Positions 37,658 through 50,945 of a DNA stretch of 64,000 nucleotides are shown piece after piece (the stretch's first letter is position 1; every line of letters starts with the position of its first letter). The translations under genes were made by a program, and so were the position numbers. The stretch lies in contig VYZB01000172.1 in NCBI GenBank assembly GCA_013397455.1, positions 1,461,351 to 1,525,350 on the forward strand, read 5' to 3'. The notes beneath the pieces were generated by a model. That model saw only the letters and a list, made by a program, of their open reading frames with translations. It searched no databases and was not told the origin of the DNA. The DNA comes from Crotophaga sulcirostris (taxonomy: Eukaryota; Chordata; Aves; Cuculiformes; Crotophagidae).

Positions 37658-38656
37658 CTAGAAGAATGTCAAGTAAATAACAACCATAGTTATATCATTA
37701 TAATAAACATAGGCAGCATTTAAAACAAGTAATAATTTATTTTTGATTTTGTATAAACTTTATGCTCTGTCATTATAAGTAGGGTTGGAAAGGTTGGAAA
37801 GATGGAATTTTCATCAGAAAATGGGGGGGGGGAGGGTGTAGTGTCTAAATCTACCAGTTTCCAGTAAACTAGATCCAGTCTCTTTGCTTGGCCATGTATT
37901 TTAATAGGCAATAAACAGATCAAATGCAGAATTTATTCTAACCCTATCCTTCAAGAAAGCTTAATTCAACACTTGAACTTGCAAGGTGGACAGTGTTCTT
38001 AAGATATTGTGGTGAATCTGCATGAGATTAAGTAGGATCGCAGTTACAGACAACTGTACTCCCTTATTCTCTTTCCATGATGTTCTATCCCTGTCCCATG
38101 AATAAATGGTCAATGCGAAAAGATCAAACTCTGGTATTGTGGCTACTTTATACTACTCTATCTGCTTAAATGGAATTTCAATGGAGGGAATCTCAAAAAC
38201 TTACAATAGTGAAGTAACAATAGCGATTTCCACTTTCATCATAAATTAATTTTCCCCTTAACAATAAGGTTATTTAATGGATATATTCAATTAGACAATA
38301 TAAAAAATTTACTTGTTTTATAATACAGAGGTGCAGTTTTCCAAAAGTTAATGCCTTAAATTAGGCTCCCAAGTTCATATTTAAGCAGCTAAAATAGGCA
38401 GTCTGCTTCGGAAATGTACCATGTTCAAACCCAGGCACGCAACTGAAAACACAGAACTAACAGAGGTTTATTTCTGCAAATGTTGCTTTGGTATTTAACT
38501 ATTAGGCTACCACTTCTAAAAATTCTTAGTCGGTAAGAAATTCCTGTTGTATATACTTTGTCCAAAGCACTGCATTAAAATTGAAAGATAGTCATAAAGT
38601 CAAAGCATAGTATCTCTGTAAAATATTTTAAAACAACTAAAAGATTGCTGATTTAC
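37658..38656 (-). other. PTPN3: PTPN3 intron (1.0 kb)
   Basis: Contains a ten-G run at 37823-37832 followed by A and GGG on the plus strand, which is C-rich in the transcript. Nothing else is recognised. Donor GTAAAT. Confidence 0.8.
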
Positions 38657-38734
38657 CTTTAGATTAAATCCAAACTTCCCATCTTCATCTGGTATGATAC
38701 GCACCAAAAGTAAATCTCCCTCAATTAGGTCATT
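38657..38734 (-). CDS. PTPN3: PTPN3 exon, start of PDZ domain
   Basis: Encodes residues 258-283, NDLIEGDLLLVRIIPDEDGK then FGFNLK. The FGFNLK strand is the carboxylate-binding loop region (GLGF equivalent) of the PDZ domain, which in this family binds C-terminal peptides of partner proteins. The first strand LLLVRIIPDEDG has a more hydrophobic start than the recalled mammalian sequence. It is 78 nt, phase 0 at both ends, with acceptor TTGCAG|AAT and donor AAG|GTAAAT. Confidence 0.95.
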
Positions 38735-39603
38735 CTGCAATATACATAAAAAAAATAAAAAACTTTTGTAATTTTTGGAAGAAAATAGTAGCAAATTAGA
38801 AAATAGTGCATCCAAATTTAGATATACTGAACAAGAATACTCTATGTAAATCCACATTTAAAATAGGAAGAAGATAAGGTTCCAGAATATGCTCATGATT
38901 TTAACCTTTTAAACTGTGAGAAGAGCGAGATACATAACAGCAAATACGTTCTCCACATTTTCAAAGCGTTGTCTTACAAAAGGAGACTTAAAGAAAAAAA
39001 CGTTGGGTGCAACACATTTGAATCAATCCTACTCTAAGGACTACTAAGTGACTACTTTTTCCTCACAACCAGAAGGATTAAAAGTTGGCAGCAGCTACTA
39101 GAGAGGCGGGTTAGGAAGCTGTTCAGCACTGCTCCGGAACAGGCTGGAGAAAGGGGAGGAATGACCCATTACCATAATGCAGGAAGCAGCTGCTCTGTGG
39201 TCAGTGAAAAATTCAAAAGAAAATGTTTACCCATCCTAAAGAAGAGATGCCTGGGATAAAACAGAGTTGTGTCTGCTATCAAGATATATAGCAATTTGAG
39301 TTATCTGTTCTTTCCCCTTGAAGAAAATACAATTTAATCACGTAAGGATTCCTGTTCCACTAGGAACTTCCCCTGCAGATGCTTCTGGAAGCTTGGACAC
39401 TATGGAAATCAATGAAGTTGCCAGGCTTGCCTATCATATTGTGTACACAACTGTGGATAAATCTTAGTAGTATGACAAGATTTATTCTTATTACTGCATA
39501 AAATGTGCTCATCCTGAAATATAACCACAATTTTTGTGCATTCTTAGTCTACATTTTAAAGCTACATTCAGTATTAGTTTTGACCTAGAAGAAGGCAACA
39601 TAC
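38735..39603 (-). other. PTPN3: PTPN3 intron (869 bp)
   Basis: Donor AAG|GTATGT. No repeat or other feature is recognised. Confidence 0.8.
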
Positions 39604-39802
39604 CTTATCACAGTAGTACTGACTGGAATCTTCCGTTGAGCCACTTTTTGTAATGTTGTCATATGTTTCCAGGAACTGTTTATCCACCCCTTCCAAGGGG
39701 TAGGAGCCAGAAATGTTACCAACTCCATTGGGAGACTGATCCAAGGCTTTAGGTGAGACATGGGTCAGGGCACTCCGTGTTGGACTGTTTCCCAATAAAT
39801 TC
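39604..39802 (-). CDS. PTPN3: PTPN3 exon, variable FERM-PDZ linker
   Basis: Encodes residues 192-257. It opens with a Ser/Pro/Asn-rich stretch (NLLGNSPTRSALTHVSPKAL, DQSPNGVGNISGSY) and closes with the conserved PDZ-proximal part (LEGVDKQFLETYDNITKSGS, TEDSSQYYCDK). The first part barely aligns to the recalled human sequence. The closing GSTED-SQYYCDK block is shared with PTPN3. Several SP sites are possible proline-directed phosphorylation sites. Acceptor AATTAAG|G, donor AAG|GTATGT. Confidence 0.92.
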
Positions 39803-40580
39803 CTTAATTTAACAAGGATACATAAATATTATAAAGATATTGTTACCCAGATTTCTAAATTAAACAGTAAAACATACAAATGTACTGCCCAGTCAAAAGA
39901 GCAAGCCAACTTTATACTTTAGATTTAACATCACTTCTTGAGGTGATGAGTAACAGGACTGGAGTATAATCTAAAACTATCATTTGATCAGTGGTCCTTC
40001 TGAAGAACGGACAAGACAAATCTAAAGCAGCAAAAACATTTTTAGCAAAATATTTGGATGATAGCAGTGAAAGGCACTGTTGCAGTGGTACAGGAAATCA
40101 CAATAATGTGAAGAGAGCTGAACCCCAGTGGAAAGGCACTTCAGTTGCCAATCCTGTCCATGAATAACTTTTGCCATGATTCCTCTCATTCATGCAAAAC
40201 ACCACTTTTCAATTCCTCCCTCTTATGACTGCTATCTCCACCTCATTCCTCTGGGAGAAGGTGCTTTGCAGAAAAGCCATGGTAAATTGTTAGAGAAATA
40301 CAAAATAAAGTGACAATTAAGGTTTAATTACAGTCAACATATTGTGTCATTGAGGTAGTTATAACCATGTAGAGAATTAAATTGGGGTGCAAATCTGCGC
40401 CGTGATTCAAAAACCTTAAAATTCAAGGACAACAGAAGTCAGTAATTAAATACTTCAAATCTTAGAATTGGCCAAGTTGCCTGCTGGTGCACCAGGACCT
40501 TCCAAGCATTCTTTTAGCTAGATGCCCTCTTATACCTTAAAGCTAGAGATTCTATAGTAGAAAGTTCAAAGAAAACTCAC
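39803..40580 (-). other. PTPN3: PTPN3 intron (778 bp)
   Basis: Phase 2 intron with donor CAAA|GTGAGT. Nothing else is recognised. Confidence 0.75.
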
Positions 40581-40604
40581 TTTGGTGATTCTTGTTCAGA
40601 TGAC
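40581..40604 (-). CDS. PTPN3: PTPN3 24-bp microexon in the FERM-PDZ linker
   Basis: A 24-nt exon encoding the last base of Arg183, residues SSEQESP and two bases of Lys191. The T-rich tract and acceptor (TTTTTTTTTAACAG|GTCATC) and the donor (CAAA|GTGAGT) are good. It is the only sequence found that restores the phase from QRR (ending AG|) to the next exon (starting |GAATTT). Length is a multiple of 3, so skipping it would keep frame: AG|GAA joins in the same phase. It adds a serine-rich patch to the linker. Confidence 0.8.
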
Positions 40605-41169
40605 CTGTTAAAAAAAAAACCAGCAGTAAAACAATATAAGTTAAATCTTCAGGAAAACAAGAATTAAACTCTAATTAAAAAAAAAAAAAGCCTGCACAAA
40701 AGCCAGATGATGTGCTCATAGTAAATTAAAGAATACTTAATACGATGCTGAAAGTCTGAATCAGACAATTATGGAATTTTTGAAACACTCAGCAAAAATC
40801 CCAGGACAGCCCTAACCACTGACTTCCACACTTGGCACAAGCCCAGCTACAGACAACACATATCTGCTACTACAACTTAAACTGTGTACGAGTTTACAAA
40901 GGCAATTATTTAGTGAAGCACTCTCGATCATTTAAGAAAGGTTTAGAGGTGGATCACAATGACTACAGACATCACTGATTGTATTTTGCAAAAAGTCGAG
41001 CGTGACAAAATCTTTATGTAGAGGTAAAAAAGAAATGAGCATAGGTAGTTTCAGAAGCATGACGTTTCCAACAATAGCTGTGATACCAAGGTAAATTTGA
41101 AAGTAAGAGTTACCCAAAAGGTGCTTGCAAAGCAAAGTAAGTTTAAGGTGGATGGGATAACTTTACAAA

Positions 41170-41253
41170 GTGTTAGTGTTGGCTTATAGGTTGGACTTGA
41201 TGATCTCAGAGTTCTCTTCCAACCTGGTTATACTGTGATACTGTGATACTGTG
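41170..41253 (+). mobile_element. CR1 LINE, 3' tail with three ATACTGTG octamers
   Basis: Short plus-strand CR1 tail (TGTTAGTGTTGGCTTATAGG, TTGGACTTGATGATCTCAG) ending in three ATACTGTG-type octamers. It is closely related to the tail of the copy at 35600-36669, so both likely derive from the same CR1 subfamily. Confidence 0.9.
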
Positions 41254-44200
41254 AAATGTAATTAAGCAGTGAACAAAAAACCTGGAGTGATGCAAGTCCA
41301 TGCTGGAAAAATAGAAACATGAAGTAGTTTGGTTTGAACATACAGTTGTTGAACTGTTAAGTTATAAGAGCCAATTTCCAGTATAAAGTTAATTTTTAAT
41401 TATTGTTCTCTAAAACAATGTCAATACTAAGAAATATCTGCAGTAAAAATAGCAGCAATTCCTTAATTGTATTCTAGGATATAAAAAAATTAATCTTCGA
41501 GAGGCAGAGTTGGTGAAGCCTGAGTCCTCAAGAATTTGTGGAGGTTTGAGTTGCATGTACTTATATTCTTTTTTTTTAAAGCAGCAGACTTCCTTTTTTA
41601 AGGCAGTCATGCCCCCCTCTTCTGATTCCACTGACACCCATCCCCACTCTCCCACAAATACCTCTCCTTCTCTTTATTTCCCATACCCATAGTATTTTTA
41701 CCCCGCAAGTGCCAGCAGGGCACAGCAGATCCTTTGGGAATACGCACTCACTTGCTGCCTGACCAACTCACATCTAAATAGAGCAGAGAACCACTGAACT
41801 CATCCTGTAATTGCTCAGCGAGAGCAAAATTACAGTTTAAGGTTTTTTCTGCCGAGTCACCGACTTTCAGTGATCTTTTTTCAGTGATGCATTTTTCAAA
41901 ACTCTACTATTACACTAGATTTGCAATTCTCCAAACGTTCTCAAGTGAGAATGGAGGCAGACGGGCAATATAGTGACATAAACCATATTTCCTTAGGAAG
42001 TCATGCTAAAAATAAACAGTGGGTTTACTTTTGTTTAAGCCAACTGATTTCCTTGTAAGGCAAACAACGACAATGTACATCTTTTCTATGTTTTGCCACA
42101 GTAAAGCTCCAGCTCTGTTACCAAATACTGTGCAGAATTCAAGTTGCCAAAAGGTAATCCTTCCAAAAGCCTTCACCAAAAATTTACACACATAGAATTG
42201 CGTTGCAAGTAGATGCAATGTCCATATTTTAATATATTATCTCCTCTCTTTCCTCCCAATAGAGTGAGGTAATCAGAGACAGAAAAACACCAACTTAAAC
42301 TTCCATTCATATATTGTATATAAAGACACAGCAAATTTTTCATCATCTCAGTAATACCTTTGGAGACATAAATGTGAGATATAAATTCTTAGAAATATTG
42401 GGAAAAGGTTTATCTATTCAATTATTGCATTTTAATTCCAACATATCGGCTCTGAAAGAGTTACTGAATCATTCTGTAACCTTTTCAAGTGGAAAACGGC
42501 AACTAAAAATTTGACCTAAAAAGTGGCCAAATTCAAGGCTTAAAAGAATTCATCAGGGCAAATGCATCTGTGTCTTCCTAAATTCCTTGGTAGTTCAGCA
42601 CACCAGAGCTACAGAATTTTGCTCTGCAACTCAGTTATATAGCATTTCTAGCAATTAATAATTCTAGTATTATAATTACTCATCAATATGGTAAAGTACC
42701 TTAAACATGAATAACTAGATGATCTTTTCTGGCTATGCAGTATTCCACATTTTACTAACCAACCGTCCTTATTTCACAACATACACCAATGACAACATTT
42801 TAAGTCAATAAAAGACACCACTCACCAGACCAGCCATTCAACTTTTTCATCGAGAAAGAGACCCCTTCCTTGCAAGGAGATTAAGCTTTCCATTGGTGCA
42901 GTTAACAAGCAAAAAGTTTAAAATTGCAGGTAATTTCTCTTCCTTACTTCACAATATATCTAAAATGATGTCATTTCAATCTTTCACTCACTATGAATTG
43001 CTCTGATGGTGATAATCTTTATCATAAAACTCTTTGTCCTGAAAGGTCTAACTCTTCTCTTCTGTCAGGAGGAGAGAAAGGAAAGGTCTTAAAGAAAGAC
43101 CACTCCTCCTCATTTTGGTGTGCCCTACCGGAGAATTCTGCTATTCTGAGAACTGAGGATGATAAACTACAGCAGAGTAAAAAACCCAAGAGAAAAGGGA
43201 CAAATGAAACAATAGCACTAAAGCAAAACTCCCTCTTTACAAACAACTGAAGGAAACATCTGTAGGTTTTGCCCTTGTCCTGTTCTTAGAGTTCTTAAAG
43301 CTCCTTTTAACACCTGCAGGGCTGGGGAGATCGAGTGTGCCAGCATCACTCCTTTTCTGAGAACTCACCATTAAAACTGGGATTATTATTTATAAGCCAA
43401 ATTAGTGGAAGATATTTGCAACAACAACTTTTTGCTGCACTTTAGAGAAATTTATATTCAGCATTTCTATGAACAGAATGACTGTGTAAGAAGGCCATGT
43501 AGGTTCTTTGCGCTGCATACTTAAAAGTACCATTACAGAAAAACCTGAGGACTTCACGATATACACAAGTTTTTCAGCAATTTTCTATAAATTCCAAACA
43601 TCCACATTTGTAAGCAGCTGCCATCACCTATAAAAGGATATTTTCAGTTTCTCTGCATTGTCTCTTTTGACCATATTCCTGTTTACTGACATGCCATGAA
43701 AGTTTCATGTATTCTGATACTCTGCAATCTCTTGGTTTGCTGCAAAATTTGCCTTATCACAGATTTGCAATTCAACTTCGATACTTTTTTTGGATGCAAA
43801 ATGATTTTTTTTTTAACTGGCAAGGAAAGTATAGTACTTTTTAATAAGGATATATATTTTAAAAGAAATATTTACATGCAAGCAATATATACATGAACCA
43901 TATTCACATATATTTGAGTGGAAGAGCACAGTAAAATTCAAAAATCTATTAGCAGTAGACTTAAAACTCAAATTTGAAGCTAATTTAAAGATTTTAATAC
44001 TAGGCAATGGATCTTGAGAAGGGCATCTTCTTCGAGAAAGGCTGAAGTACACAAACAAGGACTCTTTGAAATGCAGCAGATTTTACAGGAACAAGGAATC
44101 AATCATGTCTGTATATGACTAAAAACTAGGGACAAATAACTTAGTTTACTTTTTTTTTAATTATTTGAAATTTTCTATCAAGAAAGTAGTTACTAGGGCT

Positions 44201-44692
44201 TGGTTGGATACATCTGAAGGGTCCTTTCATCAACAGTAACGCTTTAAAAATTTTGCTCACAAAAGTAATTATATTTTAGTTGAAATAATGATGCGTTCCC
44301 ATAGTACATTCAAAGCTCACTATGCAGTTACACTTTATTGTCTATCAAAATGGCAAGCTGAAAGAATTGAACAAACGCAGCATACGTTCAGGAAATCTAT
44401 TTTCAGTGCAATACCTTCACCAGATGATGCATCATACTTATACCAGGAGCGTATATGCACTTCCAGAAATTCATAGTACAGTGCAAGTGAATTTCCTTTT
44501 TGTATACTAGTTCATCATTTCATTTCCTTCCCCTCCAACTCTGGGACTGTACACATTATTTCATCTGTATCACTAGCAACAGATAATTTTAGAATATAAG
44601 TTAAAGAGGTTTATAGCTCTGCAAGCACATTTAACTTGAAGAGAAAAGCTTACGCAGCAGTAGGTTGCATTTATAACAAGTAAAATTGTAGA

Positions 44693-45040
44693 CTCAAAGT
44701 AATTTAGGTTGGAAGGTAACTTGAGAGATCACTTAAACTCTTGTTCAAAGAACAGGCAACATTAAAGTTAGATGAGGGCGTTCAGGTCCTCGTAATGTTG
44801 TGTTTGAGGTTCTCCAAGGATGGAAACACCTTCGCCTTTCTGTCAATGTGTACAAGGGTTTAACTAATCTCCGTGTGATTTTTTTTTTCCCAGTGCCTTC
44901 TGAGCATTTCCCTTGCTGTAACTCATGTCCATTCTCTTGTATGTTTTTGCTCTGCAACTCCAAGAAGAGCTGGCTCCTTATTCTTGATAATCCTTCTTTT
45001 GGCAGAGTAAAGCAACAATACAACCAACCCCTTCTCACTC
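44693..45040 (-). mobile_element. CR1 LINE, old diverged copy, antisense
   Basis: On the plus strand it reads as the reverse complement of a CR1 3' end: TTTAGGTTGGAAGGTAACTT, CTCCAAGGATGGAAACACC, TTCTGTCAATGTGTACAAGG, TAACTCATGTCCATTCTCTT, AAGAAGAGCTGGCTCC. It is strongly diverged, with an inserted T run near 44879-44889. No open coding frame remains. Confidence 0.75.
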
Positions 45041-48000
45041 ACCCCAGTCTTCTGGTTCTCCTCAAACATCATATGCTCACAACTCTGAATAACTAGCCAG
45101 ATTTATCTCACCAAACAATGTATGACTCAAAGTATGAGTACAATATCTACAACGCCTCATCTATCAGCAAGTTTTTCTTACTGACTGATACTATACCATG
45201 TCACTTAGAAACATGTTTTACAATAATAATTCTGGTTAAACAGAGATATTCACAGCTAATTTTTTTTGTTAAACCACTGAGTCTACTCTAAAAATCTAAC
45301 AAAACATTTGCTCCTAGGCAGTCTGCTGTCCCAAATCGAACAGTCATCTTTGGTTTAATTATAGAGTGAACAACAGAAACTGAATACAGTTCAAGTAGCA
45401 AGACCCTCCACACAGCTTTGTTAGGTTACTTTTCCAAGCCAATAATCCAGTTATTTTTTCCCTTAAGTTAGTACCTTATATATGTAGTTAAATTTATATA
45501 TTCTTACTAACAAGTACATATCCCACTCATAAAAGTGTGTTCAGAAACATGAAAAAGGCACTAAGAGGGCAAATAACAACTATACTACCACTCCACACTA
45601 TTCCACCTATAATCATACATTTTAAAAAGCACAAGCCATAAACCTGAATATACAAGGTCAAAAATAAGCTCTTCTCCTCATACATTGGCATAGGCAACAG
45701 GAATAAGATTATCCTGAACTACAAGGAAACCTGTTTGCTTCAGTAACCCTTTGCATCTAACACCTTGTCTGAAATAAACAGCAGCTTACTTTAATGAGAG
45801 AGGGGGCAAGTGTGGGTGTTGGCCACAACACACGATTTTCCCACAAAGCCAGATTAAAACCTTAAATCCATGAACAGGAAGGAGTGGAGTAAACTCTTCC
45901 CTTTTCACAGTGATCGGCAGAAAACCGTGCATCTTCCTGCAGATGGGTTCTCAGAGGATAAGAGCATTAAGCAACAAGTAGTTTTCAGTTTTCATTTCTT
46001 GTCATTCATTCATTCACTTTAATTTCTCATTGCATTGTGAACCGTGAACATCTGTATCACACTACAGGCACCAGAAGATGCTTGAGAAAATGGGAAGGAT
46101 TACATAGAGAAAATTAAAGGTCAAAGTTCCTTAAATACGGCTTGATTACATGTCTTTATGTTTTCATGGGTTTATTTCTGTTCTTGTAACAGCTCATCAG
46201 TGAAGAATCCTACAAATGAACTACTGGGTGTGACAAGCATTAAATTACCTTTTCTTTATTAAGGTATCAATACTGAAAACCAGAACTCGCACTGGGGACA
46301 GACAGTGCAGTCTTTCAAAACCTGACACAAGTTCAAGTATGTCAGAGTACATGATTCCGAAATGTAATCAGTCTGTTCCCCCAGTCAAAGCCACTTTAGA
46401 TTTGAAGGTTACTGCTTAAATCAAAGATTTTTTTAAATTTCAAACTTGGTCTTGAAACAATGTCACATACTTCGATATGACTTCATTTTCACTACAGCCT
46501 TTTGCCCTTAAATGGCACAGTAGCATATAGATTACATTACTGTCATGGAAATGCAAATCAGTAACGATGATTTGTTCCTCTAAACTAGTGAGGCTTTCCT
46601 TATTCTGAATCTGGAAACTGTAGTGGTACCTTTAACAAGACAGACCGCAACAGTGGTAATCTTCAGGTACTATACCAGGCTAAAAAAAGGCAAAACTGAA
46701 ACCAAAATTGAATTCCCTGCACAAGTCCATCAGCCTGCCTTTAAAAATAACCAATCGTGGTTCAAACCTGTTATACTGAAAGTGAAACATTTTTTTTCAA
46801 AGGCAACCTCTTCCAGGATCTCCATCTAGGCTACCTATTAGAATATTAGATGGTTAGGATGGGTTGATGTCAAATAGCCTGCTTGTATGAGACAAACTTT
46901 GAAAAAAAGCCCCAAATTAAAGCAGCTTTTCCACAGAGATCACTTTAGAAATAACAAAGCCTCATAATAAAACTTATTTTCTATCTTAAAGGAAAGCCAT
47001 AAGACTTCATATTCATAACTTTTCCCTAATGCATATCTTGGTGTTTAAGGACATCTGAAGATAAGTAACCTCATAAAACAGAGAGAAGTTTTCTACTTTG
47101 CTTAAATAAGAAATGTACTAAGTCAGTAGCAGCAGTGATTCAATGAAGAAAATGCACATCTCAAGAAAAACATCTTCAGGGAAGCCCAAGACTAAGGAAA
47201 GCCAATTTTAACTGAAAACCAGTTACCTAAGGAGTGCATTTACTAATTAGTGTCTTTTACTGCAATATTATTCTTGAAATCATAATAAAACCAAAATAAG
47301 AGTAGTATCATGTGCATGTAGGCATGGGATAAACATAGCGACAGAGCAAGTACAACATACAGTCAGAAGATAGACTGGGTTACCTGTTCTGAACTCATCA
47401 GGCACAGCCATAACAAAATGTGGTATAATACAGAAAGCAACCTAAGAGACTTCAGAAGGCTCAGTGTGGGCTCCAAGTCTGTGTTAGTGTTAATTTTTCA
47501 GTGGCAGTAGCAGTCAGATGAGATGCACAGCAGCAGGGCAACAAAGAGGAGAAAACTGACAGGGGAGGCTTTCTTGACAAAGGCTGGGGAGCCCTGGGCT
47601 AAAGAAAAGTCCTCTTGAAGTCCTCTTCAGCGCTGTCTTTGATGACAGGTTTTGTATGCAGCTGTGATGTGAGATAGTAGGCTTAGATAGTCAAACCTAT
47701 TCATGTCCTGTGAATAAAGCTCTATTTAATATATGTTAATTTTGGATTAGAGCCATTTTTTGTCTATAATGCATATGTAATAGACAGCTCCAATCTTTCC
47801 TGCAGACGCTAATCTGAGAGAGAAAAATTGCTTCTTTTCCCTGTGTCTGGGCCTCAAATTGTACTTGAATATGAAAGTACCTTAGATAATTTGGATACCA
47901 GAAGTAGCCTAGCTACACCAAGCACAAGACTCACAAGCTTGCCTTGGCTTTCTGTAGTTCACCTATGCACAGGTTTTGCTCAGTTTTCTTTTTCCCAATG

Positions 48001-50189
48001 ACAGCCTTTAGGATATACCTCATAAATTTCAGTTAGAAGGTAGAATATTCACACAAAGCACGTTTCTAAACTAATCACTGCGTTCTTCAGAGAAGCAATA
48101 CAAAGAATACAGAGAAACGAATTACAAAATATTCTTGACCATCATCTCCAGCATGCTTCTTTAAAGTATTTAATACTAAACATAGTTCTAGGTGTTGGCA
48201 TGTTGATACAGTACAATATATTTAAAGAAATGGAAGAAGAAATGTTAACAACTGATATGTTTTATGCATTCTAAATGAAGAGCTGTTCCACATAATTTGC
48301 TTTCTAGGTTGTGTACTGTTTTATAGAAAGAAAACAGAACTTGATTGATTCCCTTGAGTAAACACAGCAAGAAAGAAAATCTATTATTAAGAAAATAATT
48401 ATACTTGATATTGTTAGGAGGAAAAAAACGGGTGTATAGGGAAATAAATGTAGGTGTACCCACTCTGCCAGCAGTGGTGGCTTCTATAGTTCTGTTATCC
48501 ACCAAGGTTCCAAACATGCTTTGGTAGGATTAGGTACACAGCAGGTCCTGTTATACAAGTTTTATCTACATATTGTCTCAAAAAGCACTATATCACAACG
48601 GATCAGTTTAAAGGTCTATCTTGGACCACTTGTCATTTTGACAGAAAGGACTTAAGATATTGCCTAGGGGCTCAAGGGAAATAGATGGAAACAACTTCCA
48701 CTTCCCCAAAATGCTGATGGCAGCCTGAAAAATAGAGAAGATCCATACCCTGTGCTAACTGTAGCTTGCAGAATCTTCAGCTTTAGACGAAATAAATGAA
48801 ATTGATGTGAACATATTTAGTTTACAAAAATCAAGCAGCTGCATGATTATAATTAAGATTTGAGGCCCCAGATATAACAATTCAGCAAATAAAAACCCAG
48901 CATTTTACAGCTGTTTGCTAGTAGCTTTCTAAAAATGTTTTGGATTTTTTTTCATACCAAAGCTATTCATTAGTTATAATCAGTATCAACTAACAACTTT
49001 TTTGATACTCTCAGACAGTAGACTAGGCAGTAAAAAAGAGCCCTCTAAAGACAATGTGTATTATCAGTATTATGAGAAGATGCTTTTGTATCTCCTCTAA
49101 TGACGAAGAAATATTGAAACTGAAAATAGTTTTTTTTCCATAGTGTGTTTCAATTATATCAATTCAAATCTACTAAAGACAAGCATGGCAAAAACAGGTA
49201 AGTTAGTTTTAAAAGATTCATCAGTATATTGCAAGGTGTTTTATGGTTAATATCTAAATATTCTTAAAGTGGGGTAAAGTTCATATTTAATACCGAAGAT
49301 AGGCAAGTTAAACTTTATACTTATAAAACAGACTTCTCTTGTAAGATTCCCTCTTTCTATAAAGAATTCAGGGAAAGAAATATTTTACTACGCATACATA
49401 CTTAATTTTACTTTACATTTTTCAACAAGGGGAGTGAGGCAAGTAATGACTACTGGAAGAATATAAAAGAAGAAAAAGTCTAAAAATCAATACAACAAAT
49501 CATTCATTCTATATGTTACATTCTCCTTCCGGAACGTATACTTTGAATTTAAATTCAGATTTATTTTTTCACTTTCCTGCAGAGTATCAACTATTATAAA
49601 CATACCCAAGAAAATAAAAATGCATTGGTGATAAGATACATAAACCAAATTTTCTATACGAGGTAATAACAGTAATCTTCTCCTATGAGTGGTATTACTC
49701 AGATACAGCATAGTCATTTAGTGCTCAGAAAACAAATGAACGTGCTATTTTCAAATTTAGACGATTCTATTTTCACTGTCTGAGAAAAGCCTAAAAGCAG
49801 GCCTTCCCACTCCATTCTCAGTAGGCACAGAATAGGTGAAACAGGAAGGAAAGGAAAAAAAAACAGTACAAGGGAAGAAAAGAAAAACGAAAACAGAAGA
49901 AAAAACCCAAGAATGTATTGTCAGGACATAATCTGCCATTTGTTTTCTGTCTACAGCTTCTACCCTCATAATCTCTATGGTCTGCCTCTCATTATTTATA
50001 CTCAGAAAATACTTCTAGAAGCGTATAATTTGTAAATGTTAAAGCACAGGAAAGACATGGCTTCCTTTTTATGACTATTCACAACATCTAGAGGCATTAT
50101 TTTTATATATTATCATGGCAATTAATGACACTACTAGTATTAAGAATCATTTGACTTTCAATCAGAAAAATGGAAAACCAGTTTAATAC

Positions 50190-50945
50190 AGAATCATAGA
50201 ATTGTTTAGGTTGGAAAGGACCTTTAAGATCATAAAGTCCAACCATAAACCTAACACTGCCAAGTCCAGCATTAAACCATGTCCCTAAGCACCACATTTA
50301 CACATATTTTAAACACCTCCAGAGATGGTGACTCAACCTGGGAAGCCTGCTCCAGTGCTTGATAACCCTTTCTGGGAAGACATATTTTTTTTAATATCCA
50401 GTCAAACCTTCCCTGCCACAGCCTCCTTTCAGGTAGTTGTAGGGAGCGATAGGGTCTCCCCTCAACCTCCTTTCCAGTTTAAACAGTCCCAGTTCCCTCA
50501 GCCACTCCTGATAAGACTTGTGCTCCAGACCCTTCACCAGCTTTGTTGCCCTCCTCTGGACACGTTCCAGCACCTCAACACCCTTCTTGTACTCAGCGAA
50601 CCAAAACTGAACACAGGATTCAAGGTGTGGCCTCACGAATGCCAAATACAGGGGGCAATTACTTCCCCAGTCCCGCTGACCATGTTGTTTCTGATAAAAA
50701 CTGAGATGCTATTTATTGCCCTTCTTGGCCACAGTGGTTCATATTCAGCTGGCTGTTGACCAAGGCGCACAACCCCCACCCCGGTCCTTTTCACTGGGCA
50801 GCTCTCCAGCCACTCTTCTGTAGCATTGCTTGGGGTTGTTTTGGCCGAAGTGCAGGACCTGACCCTTAGCCTTGTTGAACCTCATACAGTTGACCTCAGC
50901 CCATCCATCCAGCCTGCCCAGATCAAACACCACAGTGGCCAGCTC
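50190..50945 (-). mobile_element. CR1 LINE, 0.75 kb, antisense
   Basis: Minus-strand CR1 containing the post-catalytic part of ORF2 in two frames. 50745-50945 gives [20 protein letters not shown] and [14 protein letters not shown]; 50391-50645 gives [13 protein letters not shown] and [20 protein letters not shown]. They are separated by a frameshift near 50650-50760. The 3' end at 50190 has the tail ATTCTATGATTCTG. It lies in the same orientation as PTPN3. Confidence 0.92.

Noticed and set aside
50325..50759. 144-codon plus-strand open frame
   Set aside because: It is the opposite-strand shadow of an antisense CR1 element whose real coding frames run on the minus strand.
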